Shown: positions 45,982 to 55,508 of the stretch, in pieces
Layout: every line of letters begins with the position of its first letter
Numbering within the stretch: position 1 is the stretch's first letter
Assembly (NCBI RefSeq): GCF_019900845.1
Contig: NZ_CP074570.1
Coordinates: 496,001-560,000, forward strand
Reading direction: 5' to 3'
DNA from: Paraneptunicella aestuarii
GTDB taxonomy: Bacteria; Pseudomonadota; Gammaproteobacteria; Enterobacterales; Alteromonadaceae
Length of the DNA stretch: 64,000 bases
The notes under the pieces: generated by a model
The model's input: only the letters and a program-made list of their open reading frames with translations
What the model was told of the DNA's origin: nothing
Database searches by the model: none
Position numbers and translations under genes: made by a program

Positions 45982-46004
45982 TTTTTGTTATAGTATAACA
46001 TTTC
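45982..46004 (+). promoter_or_regulatory. Zur box upstream of the zinc TonB receptor
   Basis: Perfect palindrome GTTATA-G-TATAAC at 45987-45999, with ATTTC to the right. It is almost identical to the gammaproteobacterial Zur consensus GAAATGTTATA-N-TATAACATTTC, deviating only in the left outer arm. It is 69 bases before the start codon of a receptor with His-rich loops, so zinc repression of that gene is expected. Confidence 0.8.
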
Positions 46005-46072
46005 ATTTTTAAAGGTCGTTTAATTTAAACCCAATTTTTCGACATAATTAAATAATTAACTTAAGTAGCAAC

Positions 46073-48517
46073 ATGAAAACTATCAGGCACACTTATCTCT
46101 CTCTGGCAATTGGACTTGCTTTTTCCACTTCTTCTCTCGCCGCAACTATCAGCGGGAAAATTACCGACACCGATGGACGTCCGGTAAAAAATGCAGAAAT
46201 CACAATTGAAGGCACTAATGTTCAGACCTTCTCTGCGGAAGACGGCAGTTACTCTTTGGATAATGTTGATCCTGAACATGTTCATCTTCATGTGTATTCA
46301 ACGGGTCATATCCATGGAGATCGTGATATCGGCGAGATTCCTGAGAAACTGGTCGCGGACTTTGTATTAACCCCTACCAGCGTAGAAAACATTGTTGTTA
46401 CTGCTAATTCACTACAAACATCTGTATTAGAATCGGTCACTCCCGTATCAGTGCTAAGTGCGGAACAGTTGCGTAAACAACAAGCTCCAACCTTGGGTGA
46501 AACGCTAAAATCGACTCCTGGTGTTCACAGCAATTATTTTGGCCCGGTTGCCAGTAGCCCAATTATTCGCGGTACTGATGGCCCAAGAGTCAAGATTGTG
46601 CAAAATGGTTTGGACAGTTCCGATGCTTCCCGTATTGGCCCTGATCACAATGTTGCCAGCGATACCTCGTCAGCGCAGCAAGTGGAAGTGCTTCGTGGCC
46701 CTGCGACCTTACAATATGGTAGTGGTGCCATTGGTGGAGTTGTGAATATCGTTGACCGTCGTATTCCATCTTATGTGCCAGATGCATTGGAAGGCGAAGT
46801 TGAGCTTCGCTATGAAACCTCAGGAAATGAGCGTTTTGGCAAGATGGACATAACGGGTGGCACAGGTAATGTGGCATTCCATTTTGATGCTTATGATCGC
46901 AAGACCGACGACTACAGTATTCCGGGCTACGCATTAAGTGAGCCTCACGAAGAAGATGAATCTGGCACGTTAGAAGGAAGTGCTATCGACACCAGCAACT
47001 ACACCGGTGGGTTGTCTTATGTGACAGATAAGGGCTATGTCGGCTTTGCTATTCAGACATTGGATAACTTCTATGGTGTTCCGGGGCATTCTCATAATGC
47101 GCATGAAGATGAACATGCCGATGAAATGGATGCTGGTGAAGAGCACGAAGAAGAAGCGGTCAATTTGCAAGTGGATATGGATCGCTATCAGTTATCGGGT
47201 GAGTGGTTCGCGCCGATTAAAGGCATTTCTACAGTGAAGTTCCGTAGTGCTTACACCGACTATCAGCATACGGAGCTCGAAGGCGAAAATGTCGGTACGA
47301 TTTTCACCAATAAAACCAAAGAAGGCCGTATTGCGATTCATCACGATGAATTTGACGGTTGGCATGGTGTAGTTGGTTTGCACTATAGCAATACCGACTT
47401 TGCAGCGATTGGGGACGAAGCTTATACGCCACCCAGTGAAACTGACAGTATTGCTTTGTACCTATTAGAAGAAAAACGCTTCGAGAAAGTGACGGTGCAG
47501 TTTGGTGGTCGTTTGGAATCTACCGATTTAAGTGCCGACCCTGTTACCGTCGATTTGTTGCTGTATGAAGCGCATGACGAGGCTGCTCACGAAGAAGGGC
47601 ATAATCAAGAAGAGCACGATGAAGAACATGCAGGTGAAGCACTGAACATTCCTTCATTGTCTTTTACCAATGTATCTCTTTCTGCGGGTGCGAACTGGGA
47701 ATACACGCCGGGCTATTCTATTGCCATTTCCCTTGCTCGTTCAGAGCGGGCACCTAGCCATCAGGAACTATTTTCTGCCGGTAATCACCTTTCAACCCAG
47801 ACTTATGATTTAGGTGCCATGTTTGTATTGGATGGTGAGCATGTCGAACTAAATGAAGCAGGTGTTAAAGAAGAAGTAAGTACCAACATTGACATTACCT
47901 GGCGTCGTTATATTGGTGATTGGGGCATTACCGTTTCTGCTTTTTACAATCAGGTAAATGATTACATGTACCAAGCCAATACCGGATTTTATGCAACGGA
48001 AATAACGCATGATCATGGTGATGGTGAAGAGCCTGATGTTGCTGATGAGCATGAAGCTGAAACTCAGGGGTTCCCTGTTTATCGTTTTGTGCAGGAAGAT
48101 GCTGATATCTATGGGTTGGAAGCGCAAGCTAACTACCGCATTAATGATGTTTGGAAATTGGACATTTATGGTGATTATATCCGTGCTCAAGTGGATTCCG
48201 ACAATCTACCTCGAATTCCACCACTGAGAATCGGTGCTGAACTAGGGTTTGAAGTGCAGGATTGGTACGGTGATGTTGAAGTGGTCTGGTATGACGACCA
48301 AACTGATGTGTCTGAATTCGAAACGGCGACCGACGGTTATACCTTGGTCAATATGAGCCTTAACTACCAATATCAAGCCGCTGATTTGGATTGGATCTTC
48401 TTTGTTCGCGGCACCAACCTGACTGACGAAGAAGCGCGAGTTCATACTTCATTCCTGAAAGACCGAGCACCGTTACCAAGCCGAGGTGTGGTTATGGGTG
48501 TGAGAGCCAGTTTCTAG
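46073..48517 (+). CDS. TonB-dependent outer-membrane receptor, ZnuD-like (zinc)
   Basis: 814 residues. A signal peptide (1-24, ending SSLAA) is followed by a carboxypeptidase-regulatory-like beta-sandwich (about 25-105), a plug domain and a 22-strand barrel ending in ASF. Three extracellular loops are His/Glu/Asp-rich: about 338-363 (HSHNAHEDEHADE), about 502-525 (HDEAAHEEGHNQEEHDEEH) and about 645-665 (HDHGDGEEPDVADEHEAE). Such loops mark Neisseria ZnuD and related zinc receptors. A Zur box precedes the gene. It should import Zn2+, powered by TonB. No zinc ABC transporter is in this window. Confidence 0.85.
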   Translation: MKTIRHTYLSLAIGLAFSTSSLAATISGKITDTDGRPVKNAEITIEGTNVQTFSAEDGSYSLDNVDPEHVHLHVYSTGHIHGDRDIGEIPEKLVADFVLTPTSVENIVVTANSLQTSVLESVTPVSVLSAEQLRKQQAPTLGETLKSTPGVHSNYFGPVASSPIIRGTDGPRVKIVQNGLDSSDASRIGPDHNVASDTSSAQQVEVLRGPATLQYGSGAIGGVVNIVDRRIPSYVPDALEGEVELRYETSGNERFGKMDITGGTGNVAFHFDAYDRKTDDYSIPGYALSEPHEEDESGTLEGSAIDTSNYTGGLSYVTDKGYVGFAIQTLDNFYGVPGHSHNAHEDEHADEMDAGEEHEEEAVNLQVDMDRYQLSGEWFAPIKGISTVKFRSAYTDYQHTELEGENVGTIFTNKTKEGRIAIHHDEFDGWHGVVGLHYSNTDFAAIGDEAYTPPSETDSIALYLLEEKRFEKVTVQFGGRLESTDLSADPVTVDLLLYEAHDEAAHEEGHNQEEHDEEHAGEALNIPSLSFTNVSLSAGANWEYTPGYSIAISLARSERAPSHQELFSAGNHLSTQTYDLGAMFVLDGEHVELNEAGVKEEVSTNIDITWRRYIGDWGITVSAFYNQVNDYMYQANTGFYATEITHDHGDGEEPDVADEHEAETQGFPVYRFVQEDADIYGLEAQANYRINDVWKLDIYGDYIRAQVDSDNLPRIPPLRIGAELGFEVQDWYGDVEVVWYDDQTDVSEFETATDGYTLVNMSLNYQYQAADLDWIFFVRGTNLTDEEARVHTSFLKDRAPLPSRGVVMGVRASF

Positions 48518-48691
48518 CTGCTCAATTAACAAGTTCATAGTGTAGGACACACAGGGAAGTGGGTTCCTTCTGCAACATTTTGACTTCCACAAACTCAATG
48601 ATTTCCATTCTATGCCTTGCAATTTGTTGATGATGGCGGCACAGTGACAACTTACTAAAAGGGATTAAAAAGTAAACGCAAAGGAGTTGCT

Positions 48692-50209
48692 ATGTCACTT
48701 GCCATCGTTCATACCCGAGCCAGCCTCGGTGTTGAAGCACCACTCATTACCGTTGAAGTTCATTTATCCAATGGCTTACCGGCTTTCAATATTGTCGGTC
48801 TGCCAGAAGCGTCTGTCAGAGAAAGTCGAGACCGGGTTCGTAGTGCCTTAATCAATTCGCACTTTGAATTTCCATCCCGGCGTATAACGGTTAATTTAGC
48901 GCCCGCCGACCTGCCAAAAGAAGGCGGACGTTTTGATCTCGCTATTGCTATTGGCATTATCACTGCGGCTGGTCAAATTGAACCAGAAGCCATTCGTGAT
49001 GTTGAGTTTGTCGGTGAACTTGCGTTATCGGGAGAGCTAAGAGCTATTCCCGGTATCTTGCCTTTTGCTATCGCGGCGAAAAAAGCGGGTAAGCAAGTGT
49101 TCATGCCGGAAGGCAACGTACCTGAAGCGTCACTTCTCAAAGATCTCACGATTTATCCTGCCTCTCACTTAGCGCAAGTGTTTCGACATTTGGTAAAACA
49201 GGAAATACTCGAACCTGCCATTGTTGGACAATTCGTCGATGATAATCCGGATTTATTGCTGGATATGCAGGATATTGTTGGACAATCATGTGCGAAGCGT
49301 GCATTGGAAATTGCTGCCGCGGGTGGTCATAATATCTTGTTTTCAGGGCCTCCTGGCACGGGGAAAACCATGTTAGCCAATCGGCTTCCCGGCATATTGC
49401 CACCGATGACCGAAGAGGAAGCGTTGCAATCTGCCGCGATTGCTTCTATTTCTAACAAGGGCAAGATATCGGAGCATTGGTTGCAGCGTCCGTACCGCTC
49501 CCCTCATCATACAAGTTCTGCCGTGGCACTAGTTGGAGGAGGCAGTAATCCAAGGCCAGGAGAGATATCGTTAGCACATCAAGGCGTGTTGTTCCTTGAT
49601 GAACTCACCGAATTTGACCGTAAGGTTTTAGACGTTTTACGTGAGCCAATGGAGTCGGGAGAAGTGTGTATTTCTCGAGCCGCTCGTCAGGCCGTTTTCC
49701 CTGCTCGCTTTCAACTTGTTGCCGCTATGAACCCCAGCCCTACTGGTGATGCCGATGATGGGCGAACCAGTTCAGAGGTGATCTTGCGTTATTTAAATCG
49801 ACTGTCGGGCCCATTCCTTGATCGTATCGACTTACAAGTCGAAGTGCCTCGTATTCCAACCCACGCATTTTCTGATGAAATTCAGCGTCAGGGTGAAACC
49901 AGTGCAATCATCCAGCAACGAGTGATTCAGGCTCGAAATCGTCAATTGCAGCGATGCGGTAAAATTAACACTGAAATGTCGGGTTCTGATATCAAACAAC
50001 ATTGTAGTTTAAATCAGGCTGATCGCCAGTTTCTGGAAAGTGCTGTTACTCAACTGGGGCTTTCTATTCGTAGTTACCACCGGATTCTCAAAGTCGCTCG
50101 CACTATCGCCGACTTGCAACAAGAAGCCAATATTCAGCGTGAGCATCTCGCCGAAGCGATGAACTATCGGGCGCTGGAAAGGTTGATACGGCAGTTGAAG
50201 AACAATTAG
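48692..50209 (+). CDS. comM: Mg-chelatase-like AAA+ ATPase ComM/YifB
   Basis: 505 residues. The N-terminal ChlI-like domain (SLAIVHTRASLGVEAPLITVEVHLSNGLP) leads to GLPEASVRESRDRVRSAL. Walker A is GPPGTGKTM near 217-225 and Walker B is VLFLDELTEF near 297-306; a C-terminal Mg-chelatase domain ends LERLIRQL. In naturally competent species ComM is a hexameric helicase promoting branch migration during transformation. Competence in this organism is not shown by the window. Confidence 0.93.
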   Translation: MSLAIVHTRASLGVEAPLITVEVHLSNGLPAFNIVGLPEASVRESRDRVRSALINSHFEFPSRRITVNLAPADLPKEGGRFDLAIAIGIITAAGQIEPEAIRDVEFVGELALSGELRAIPGILPFAIAAKKAGKQVFMPEGNVPEASLLKDLTIYPASHLAQVFRHLVKQEILEPAIVGQFVDDNPDLLLDMQDIVGQSCAKRALEIAAAGGHNILFSGPPGTGKTMLANRLPGILPPMTEEEALQSAAIASISNKGKISEHWLQRPYRSPHHTSSAVALVGGGSNPRPGEISLAHQGVLFLDELTEFDRKVLDVLREPMESGEVCISRAARQAVFPARFQLVAAMNPSPTGDADDGRTSSEVILRYLNRLSGPFLDRIDLQVEVPRIPTHAFSDEIQRQGETSAIIQQRVIQARNRQLQRCGKINTEMSGSDIKQHCSLNQADRQFLESAVTQLGLSIRSYHRILKVARTIADLQQEANIQREHLAEAMNYRALERLIRQLKNN

Positions 50210-50238
50210 CTTTTTTATCGAGCTGGAATTTTCCTGCT

Positions 50239-51120
50239 TTAGGGATATACCTCCTTGTTTCCAGGAAGCTGATGCAAAAATGCATTAATCGCGGGTTCTT
50301 CCGCGCGTTTTACCAGGCAGGTTAAGCCTAGGCGATAGGGCTCAATATCAGGGACTTCGAGCATATTGATTTTGTTACTAATAACAGAGTGTTGCAGTAC
50401 GATTTTGGGAATGAAGCCAATACCGCAGCCCAATGCCACCATGCTGGCGATGGCTTCGTTACCGCCCACATTGGCGTAAATGTTGGGTTTGATATCGTGT
50501 TCCTGGAGCCAGTTTTGTACGATCCGTTTTGATGGCCCCGATTCGGGTAGCACCATTGGCGTATCTTTCCAGCTAATGTCTTTAATACTGTGAATTCCCA
50601 TACTGCTTGGCGTTGCCAATACCAATGGAATGCGATCCAATTCGTAGAAGGTTAATTCCTTGGGAAAGTGAGGAGTGTGTATGGCGAAGGCTAAGTCCGA
50701 CTTTTGCCCTAACACCCATTGTTCCGATTCACCGGGGTCGCCGGTAAAAAGCTTGATTTCAACTTGTGGATACTGAAATCGGAATCCGTCTAACAGGCTG
50801 GGTAAATGGCTAATGCTGGCTGTGACCGAGCAGAATATAGTGAGCTCGCCGCGAAGGGCTTCGTTGTGTTGGTCGATGTCTTGTTTTAATTCCTGCCATG
50901 CCATCAGAAATTCATCGCAGAAATCCAGTACCTGTTTACCTATGGCCGTTAGCTTTACCGAGCGGTTATTGCGAATAAACAAGTCTGCACCACATTCTTC
51001 TTCTAAACGTTGAATCGCACGACTCAATGTTGATGGGCTAACGTACATCGCATTGGCTGTACGTGAAAAATGCAGAGAATGTGCTAAGTGTTGAAACAGG
51101 CTTAAGGTGCGAATGTCCAC
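50239..51120 (-). CDS. ilvY: LysR-family activator of ilvC
   Basis: 293 residues. N-terminal HTH MDIRTLSLFQHLAHSLHFSRTANAMYVSPSTLSRAIQRLEEECG (1-44), then a periplasmic-binding-protein-type effector domain. It is divergent from ilvC with a 281-base gap, the classic ilvY-ilvC layout in which acetolactate or acetohydroxybutyrate bound to IlvY activates ilvC. Assignment rests on this context plus the HTH; the effector pocket is not resolved from sequence. Confidence 0.9.
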   Translation of the reverse strand: MDIRTLSLFQHLAHSLHFSRTANAMYVSPSTLSRAIQRLEEECGADLFIRNNRSVKLTAIGKQVLDFCDEFLMAWQELKQDIDQHNEALRGELTIFCSVTASISHLPSLLDGFRFQYPQVEIKLFTGDPGESEQWVLGQKSDLAFAIHTPHFPKELTFYELDRIPLVLATPSSMGIHSIKDISWKDTPMVLPESGPSKRIVQNWLQEHDIKPNIYANVGGNEAIASMVALGCGIGFIPKIVLQHSVISNKINMLEVPDIEPYRLGLTCLVKRAEEPAINAFLHQLPGNKEVYP

Positions 51121-51143
51121 AGAAAGTGCTCGTTTTTTCTATG

Positions 51144-51176
51144 TTGCATAATATGAAATAAAGTATTGCATATATA
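51144..51176. promoter_or_regulatory. Possible IlvY operator region
   Basis: Two TTGCAT elements (51144-51149 and 51166-51171), 22 bases apart and next to AT-rich partial dyads, lie 24-51 bases before the ilvY start. E. coli IlvY operators are also TTGCAA-type repeats in the ilvY-ilvC gap. Weak match only. Confidence 0.35.
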
Positions 51177-51401
51177 TCATTTTAAACAATATAAAAAAGC
51201 GAGTATCGTTGTCAGCAAGTCAGGGCAGTGATGAAAGTCACCACGCGCTTTACTAGGTGGCTTCACTAGATGATCCGTCACTTAGTGATAATCAAATGTG
51301 TGTTTACAGCCTTGCCAACAAACAAAAACAACAAAATCGTTAATAGTGTTTTAGCAGTAAATTATTTTCGACAGACTCAGATTTAATACAGGTTTTATAG
51401 C

Positions 51402-52898
51402 ATGGCAAACTACTTCAATACCTTGTCGTTACGCGAACAGTTGACCCAATTAGGGCAGTGCCGTTTTATGCAGCGTGAAGAATTCGCTGATGGCTGCCAG
51501 TTTTTGAAAGGCAAAAAAATCGTCATCGTTGGCTGCGGAGCACAAGGTTTAAACCAGGGCTTGAATATGCGTGATTCAGGACTGGATGTGTCATACACAC
51601 TGCGTCAGGCTGCAATTGATGAGAAACGTACCTCTTTTCAGCGTGCCAGTGAAAACGGTTTTACAGTAGGGAATTACGAAGAAATGATCCCTACGGCGGA
51701 TTTGGTTTACAACCTGACGCCAGACAAACAGCATTCCAGCGTTGTCGATGCCATCATGCCATTGATGAAGCAAGGCGCGACACTGAGCTACTCTCACGGT
51801 TTCAATATCGTGGAAGAAGGCAAGCAAATTCGTTCTGATATCACTGTTGTTATGTGTGCTCCCAAGTGCCCGGGAACAGAAGTGAGAGAAGAATACTTGC
51901 GTGGCTTTGGTGTTCCAACCTTGATCGCGGTTCACCCTGAAAACGATCCTAAAGGCGAAGGCTTGGCGATTGCCAAAGCACTAGCTTCAGCGACGGGCGG
52001 TGACCGAGCTGGTGTATTGCAATCTTCGTTTGTTGCAGAAGTAAAATCTGACTTGATGGGTGAACAAACCATCCTGTGTGGTATGCAGCAAACAGCAGCG
52101 ATTTTGGCTTATGATAAGATGGTGGCAGAAGGCGAGGACCCCGCTTATGCCGCCGCTATCGTCCAGTATGGTTTGGAAGCAGTTACCGAGGCTTTAAAAA
52201 TTGGTGGTGTGACTAACATGCTGGATCGCCTTTCCAACCCCGACAAATTGAAAGCCATCACTTTGTCTGAGGAGTTGGAATCTTTATTGCGTCCTCTGTT
52301 CGAGAAGCATTTTGATGACATTATCTCGGGCGAGTTTTCCAGAACCATGATGGAAGACTGGGCAAATGACGATAAGAACTTGCTGACCTGGCGTGAAGAA
52401 ACTCAATCTACCGGGTTTGAGCGTGCGCCTGTATATGACGGCAAGATCGACGAGCAAACATTTTTCGACAAGGGTATCTTCCTGATTGCCATGATCAAAA
52501 CTGGTGTTGAGGTGGCGTTTGAAGTCATGGTAGAAGGCGGGATTTTACCTGAGTCGGCTTATTATGAATCACTACATGAAACTCCGTTAATTGCAAATAC
52601 GATAGCGCGTAAGCGCTTGTACGAAATGAATGTGGTGATTTCGGATACTGCAGAATATGGCAATTATTTGTTTGCTAATGAAGCAGTGCCTTTATTGCGT
52701 GAAAAGTTAATGCCTGGGCTAGACAAAATGTTGGTTGGTGTCGGTTTAGAGCAGAAGGCTAGCAAGACTAATAGCGTAGACAATCTGGCGTTAGTGGCAG
52801 CCAATGCCAAACTGCGTCAACATCCAGTCGAAGTTATTGGCGCAGAGTTACGTGGTTACATGAAAGATATGAAAACTATCGTGGAAGCTACTAAGTAG
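51402..52898 (+). CDS. ilvC: Ketol-acid reductoisomerase, class II (long form)
   Basis: Second step of branched-chain amino-acid synthesis; NADPH- and Mg2+-dependent. 498 residues, the long class II form as in E. coli (491), with two consecutive C-terminal knotted domains. The nucleotide motif [21 protein letters not shown] is at about 40-60, and the substrate and metal region includes [13 protein letters not shown] near 156-168. A strong terminator follows. It is divergent from ilvY. Confidence 0.97.
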   Translation: MANYFNTLSLREQLTQLGQCRFMQREEFADGCQFLKGKKIVIVGCGAQGLNQGLNMRDSGLDVSYTLRQAAIDEKRTSFQRASENGFTVGNYEEMIPTADLVYNLTPDKQHSSVVDAIMPLMKQGATLSYSHGFNIVEEGKQIRSDITVVMCAPKCPGTEVREEYLRGFGVPTLIAVHPENDPKGEGLAIAKALASATGGDRAGVLQSSFVAEVKSDLMGEQTILCGMQQTAAILAYDKMVAEGEDPAYAAAIVQYGLEAVTEALKIGGVTNMLDRLSNPDKLKAITLSEELESLLRPLFEKHFDDIISGEFSRTMMEDWANDDKNLLTWREETQSTGFERAPVYDGKIDEQTFFDKGIFLIAMIKTGVEVAFEVMVEGGILPESAYYESLHETPLIANTIARKRLYEMNVVISDTAEYGNYLFANEAVPLLREKLMPGLDKMLVGVGLEQKASKTNSVDNLALVAANAKLRQHPVEVIGAELRGYMKDMKTIVEATK

Positions 52899-52966
52899 GT
52901 TTTGGTATTCAAACTTTTCCTTTCAATTGACAGTTTCTGTCGTTAGGTGCTTGCCGAGCACTTGTT

Positions 52967-52991
52967 AGCCCTACCTTTGGTAGGGCTTTTT
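52967..52991 (+). terminator. Terminator after ilvC
   Basis: AGCCCTACC-ttt-GGTAGGGCT followed by seven T residues. It directly precedes the convergent stop codon at 52992 and may also work in reverse. Confidence 0.92.
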
Positions 52992-53870
52992 TTATTCTTC
53001 TATCAAAAGAGCTAACGCACCAAACAATCCGGATCGTTGCCCTAATCCGGGTGGAACGATAATCTCATTGAAAGTGATATTCTCGGGAAGTGACATATAA
53101 CCCGCCAAGCTTTGTTCTGTTTCCTGAATCACTTTTTCAAGTAATCCGGGCTTCGCCATTACGCCGCCGCCCATGACGATTTTCTCAGGACTAAAGCTCA
53201 CTAATAAGTTATGGCAAAGTCGTCCCAATACTTTAGCTTCGACTTCCCAAGCCTTGTGATTGTCGGACAATTCTTCGGCTGGTATACCCCAGATTTTACC
53301 CATGGATGAACCAGCAGCTAAACCCTCAATACAACTGCCATGAAATGGACAGACACCGGAAACCCCATCAATATCACCTATTAACATATGACCAATTTCA
53401 GGGTGAATAAGTCCTTTTAAAGACTTGCCATTTATCACTACGCCGCCACCAATACCTGTTCCAACGGTAACGTAAATGCAACACGAAGCTCCTTGAGCCG
53501 CTCCCCAACGATACTCGGCTAAAGCGGCTGCGTTTACGTCGGTGTCAACGTTCACGTCACATTGTAGATTTCGCTCTAATTGTTGGACAATTGGGGTGTA
53601 AGACCAATGCGGTTTTGGAGTGGCGGTGATGTGTCCGTAATGCTTTGATTCCTTGTTTAAATCCACGGGGCCAAAGGTGGCTAATCCAAGTTGGTCGAAG
53701 TGGTATCCCTGTTCTTTTTGTGCCTGAAAAAATGCGATGGTTTCATGCAGTGTTTGATCTGGCGTTGTGGTTGGGATCCGGGTTTCGGCCAAAATATTGC
53801 GGTCTGCATCGACAATTGCGCAATTGAATTTTGTCCCACCAGCTTCGATCACGGCATATAACTTGGTCAT
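52992..53870 (-). CDS. ROK-family fructokinase/sugar kinase
   Basis: 292 residues from ATG 53870 (MTKLYAVIEAGGTKFN), chosen because GAGG lies 5-8 bases upstream; the longer frame to 53924 has no such site. The phosphate motif EAGGTKF is at the N-terminus, DTDVNAAALAEYRWGA and GTGIGGG follow, and the ROK zinc site is CPFHGSCIEG with the upstream His in HPEIGHM. The CxFHGxCxEG form is typical of Mak-type fructokinases. It is downstream of a LacI regulator on the same strand. Confidence 0.88.
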   Translation of the reverse strand: MTKLYAVIEAGGTKFNCAIVDADRNILAETRIPTTTPDQTLHETIAFFQAQKEQGYHFDQLGLATFGPVDLNKESKHYGHITATPKPHWSYTPIVQQLERNLQCDVNVDTDVNAAALAEYRWGAAQGASCCIYVTVGTGIGGGVVINGKSLKGLIHPEIGHMLIGDIDGVSGVCPFHGSCIEGLAAGSSMGKIWGIPAEELSDNHKAWEVEAKVLGRLCHNLLVSFSPEKIVMGGGVMAKPGLLEKVIQETEQSLAGYMSLPENITFNEIIVPPGLGQRSGLFGALALLIEE

Positions 53871-53928
53871 GTCACCCTCGTACCTAGAATTCGTTTTCAT
53901 AAATTTTTCACGCCCCCTTATCAAACGA

Positions 53929-53942
53929 ATAAAACGTTTAAG
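53929..53942 (-). promoter_or_regulatory. LacI-type operator candidate before the ROK kinase
   Basis: AAAACGTTTA (53931-53940) is nearly palindromic with the central CG usual for LacI-family operators, nested in TCAAAC ... GTTTGA arms (53921-53946). It lies between the LacI gene and the kinase start, in promoter position. The LacI protein encoded next door is the obvious candidate binder. Confidence 0.5.
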
Positions 53943-54081
53943 TTTGATAGGTGGAGGTGATGAGTTTTAACATCCTTAATCAGGGTTGTTAGTGAACTAG
54001 CGTCCTTGCCAATTTTATTTAGTCGGGTTGGTATCTATCTAATCAGATTGGTAAGTTGAATAATACTTCTCATGGTGAGTT

Positions 54082-55134
54082 TTATTCAACTTTATTTCGT
54101 GTGGTTTTTCGAATTATTAGCTTGGTACTAACCGAAATATCCTTGGAATCGCCACCTAACAGTAGTTTTGCGGCTAGTTGTCCTTTATTCACATTCTGCT
54201 GGCACACCGTTGTCAGGGGCGATTCGGCACGAGAGGCTTCGGGAATATCATCGAATCCTACTACCTGTAGATCTTCGGGAATATCCAGTGACATGGATTT
54301 AGCAACGCGCAATACGCCTAGTGCCAATACGTCGCTCATGCAAATAATCGTATCGGGTGGCTCTGTACTACCCAGTATCTGCCGTGCCACTTCCTCGGCT
54401 ATTTCGGGTGTATTTTCAGGGGTATGCCAAATATGATGAGCGGGTATTTCAATATTCATCTTATTGGCGGCACGCAAGTATCCCAATAAGCGTTTATATG
54501 CAACATCCTGTTTGGGGTGTTCTAAATCATCAGGGGTTAATGGTGTCGATTCTTTTGCCTTGGTCAATCTCAGTCCTACGATAGCAACTGAGCCATGACT
54601 ATGTTTCAGGGCGTGTAGAGCGATCTCTTCTGCGGCTGATTCGTTGGGCACTTTCACATTGGGAAGTCCTTCGGGGTCGAAATCTACCGCTACTATTGGC
54701 TTGCCTAATTTGTGAATACGTTCGAAGCAATCTCCCGAAGGAGTGCCATAGAAGATAAATCCATCAGGCAGAGATTCGATAGTGCTTTGTTCTCTTCCAG
54801 CCAGCTCACTTGATAGCAAGAGTAACTGTTTGCTGTGCTGAACCAGTACATCAGAAACCCCTTGCAGAAATTGGCTGGCAACAGGATCTGAAAAGTTATA
54901 GGAAAGGGAATCGGCCAAAACGACAGCAATGACATCGGATTTTCCCCTACGCAATGAACGTGCAGCGAGGTTCGGCCCGTGATATCCCAGATTGTGAGAT
55001 TCAGTGAGAATTTTTTCTCGTAATTTTTGTGAAAGTTGACTTGGACGGTTAAAGGCATTGGATACCGTAGCCGTTGAAACACCCAGTATGCGGGCGACAT
55101 CTTTCAAATTTAATGGCTTGTTATGATTCGGCAT
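54082..55134 (-). CDS. LacI-family transcriptional repressor
   Basis: 350 residues. HTH: LNLKDVARILGVSTATVSNAFNRPSQLSQKLREKI (8-42), with the hinge helix RSLRRGKSDVIAVV just after; a periplasmic-binding-protein-like effector domain fills the rest. It lies upstream of a ROK sugar kinase and divergent from a permease and TonB receptor, which suggests a sugar regulon. Effector unknown. A palindrome sits one base before its start codon. Confidence 0.9.
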   Translation of the reverse strand: MPNHNKPLNLKDVARILGVSTATVSNAFNRPSQLSQKLREKILTESHNLGYHGPNLAARSLRRGKSDVIAVVLADSLSYNFSDPVASQFLQGVSDVLVQHSKQLLLLSSELAGREQSTIESLPDGFIFYGTPSGDCFERIHKLGKPIVAVDFDPEGLPNVKVPNESAAEEIALHALKHSHGSVAIVGLRLTKAKESTPLTPDDLEHPKQDVAYKRLLGYLRAANKMNIEIPAHHIWHTPENTPEIAEEVARQILGSTEPPDTIICMSDVLALGVLRVAKSMSLDIPEDLQVVGFDDIPEASRAESPLTTVCQQNVNKGQLAAKLLLGGDSKDISVSTKLIIRKTTRNKVE

Positions 55135-55135
55135 C

Positions 55136-55149
55136 TTACATCGATGTAA
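55136..55149. promoter_or_regulatory. Palindromic site at the lacI start
   Basis: TTACATCGATGTAA is a perfect 14-base palindrome with a central CG, one base before the lacI start codon and facing the divergent permease promoter region. Placement suggests autoregulation or control of the divergent gene. It also takes the place of a ribosome binding site for lacI. Confidence 0.5.
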
Positions 55150-55508
55150 AAAAAATGTATCAGGATGAGAACAATAGCATACTGAGGCTAGATGTTAAGC
55201 TACTTCTGGCTTTATGGGACTAATGTCTGATTATAATTTGCGCAGTTTTTAGTGTTTTTATTTTGTTCTTGGTGAATGGGTAATAAAAAAACTCAACGTG
55301 CTCGTTTCATACGCAAATTTTCATCTGGCAAGTTCAGATGAAATAATTGTTGTGAACCGCTAAAAATATGACTTTCATGGTTCTTGAAACAGCAATAAAT
55401 CCGGTTTCTACACACAATATACTTTCCTGCTTTTCAGCAATGAGGTTTAATTTCTGCAAATTATTTAAAGCAATCAACTTTGCTGCTAGTACAAGTCGAG
55501 CCTAACTC
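55150..55508. other. Divergent promoter region before the Nramp-related gene
   Basis: AT-rich, about 360 bases without a gene. An inverted repeat TTCATCTG (55320-55327) / CAGATGAA (55335-55342) lies about 170 bases before the permease start. It could be a regulator site or a short hairpin. Confidence 0.5.

Noticed and set aside
46590..47383. Minus-strand frames with His-rich peptides opposite the zinc receptor
   Set aside because: They are antisense shadows of the His/Glu-rich loop codons, with no start signals.
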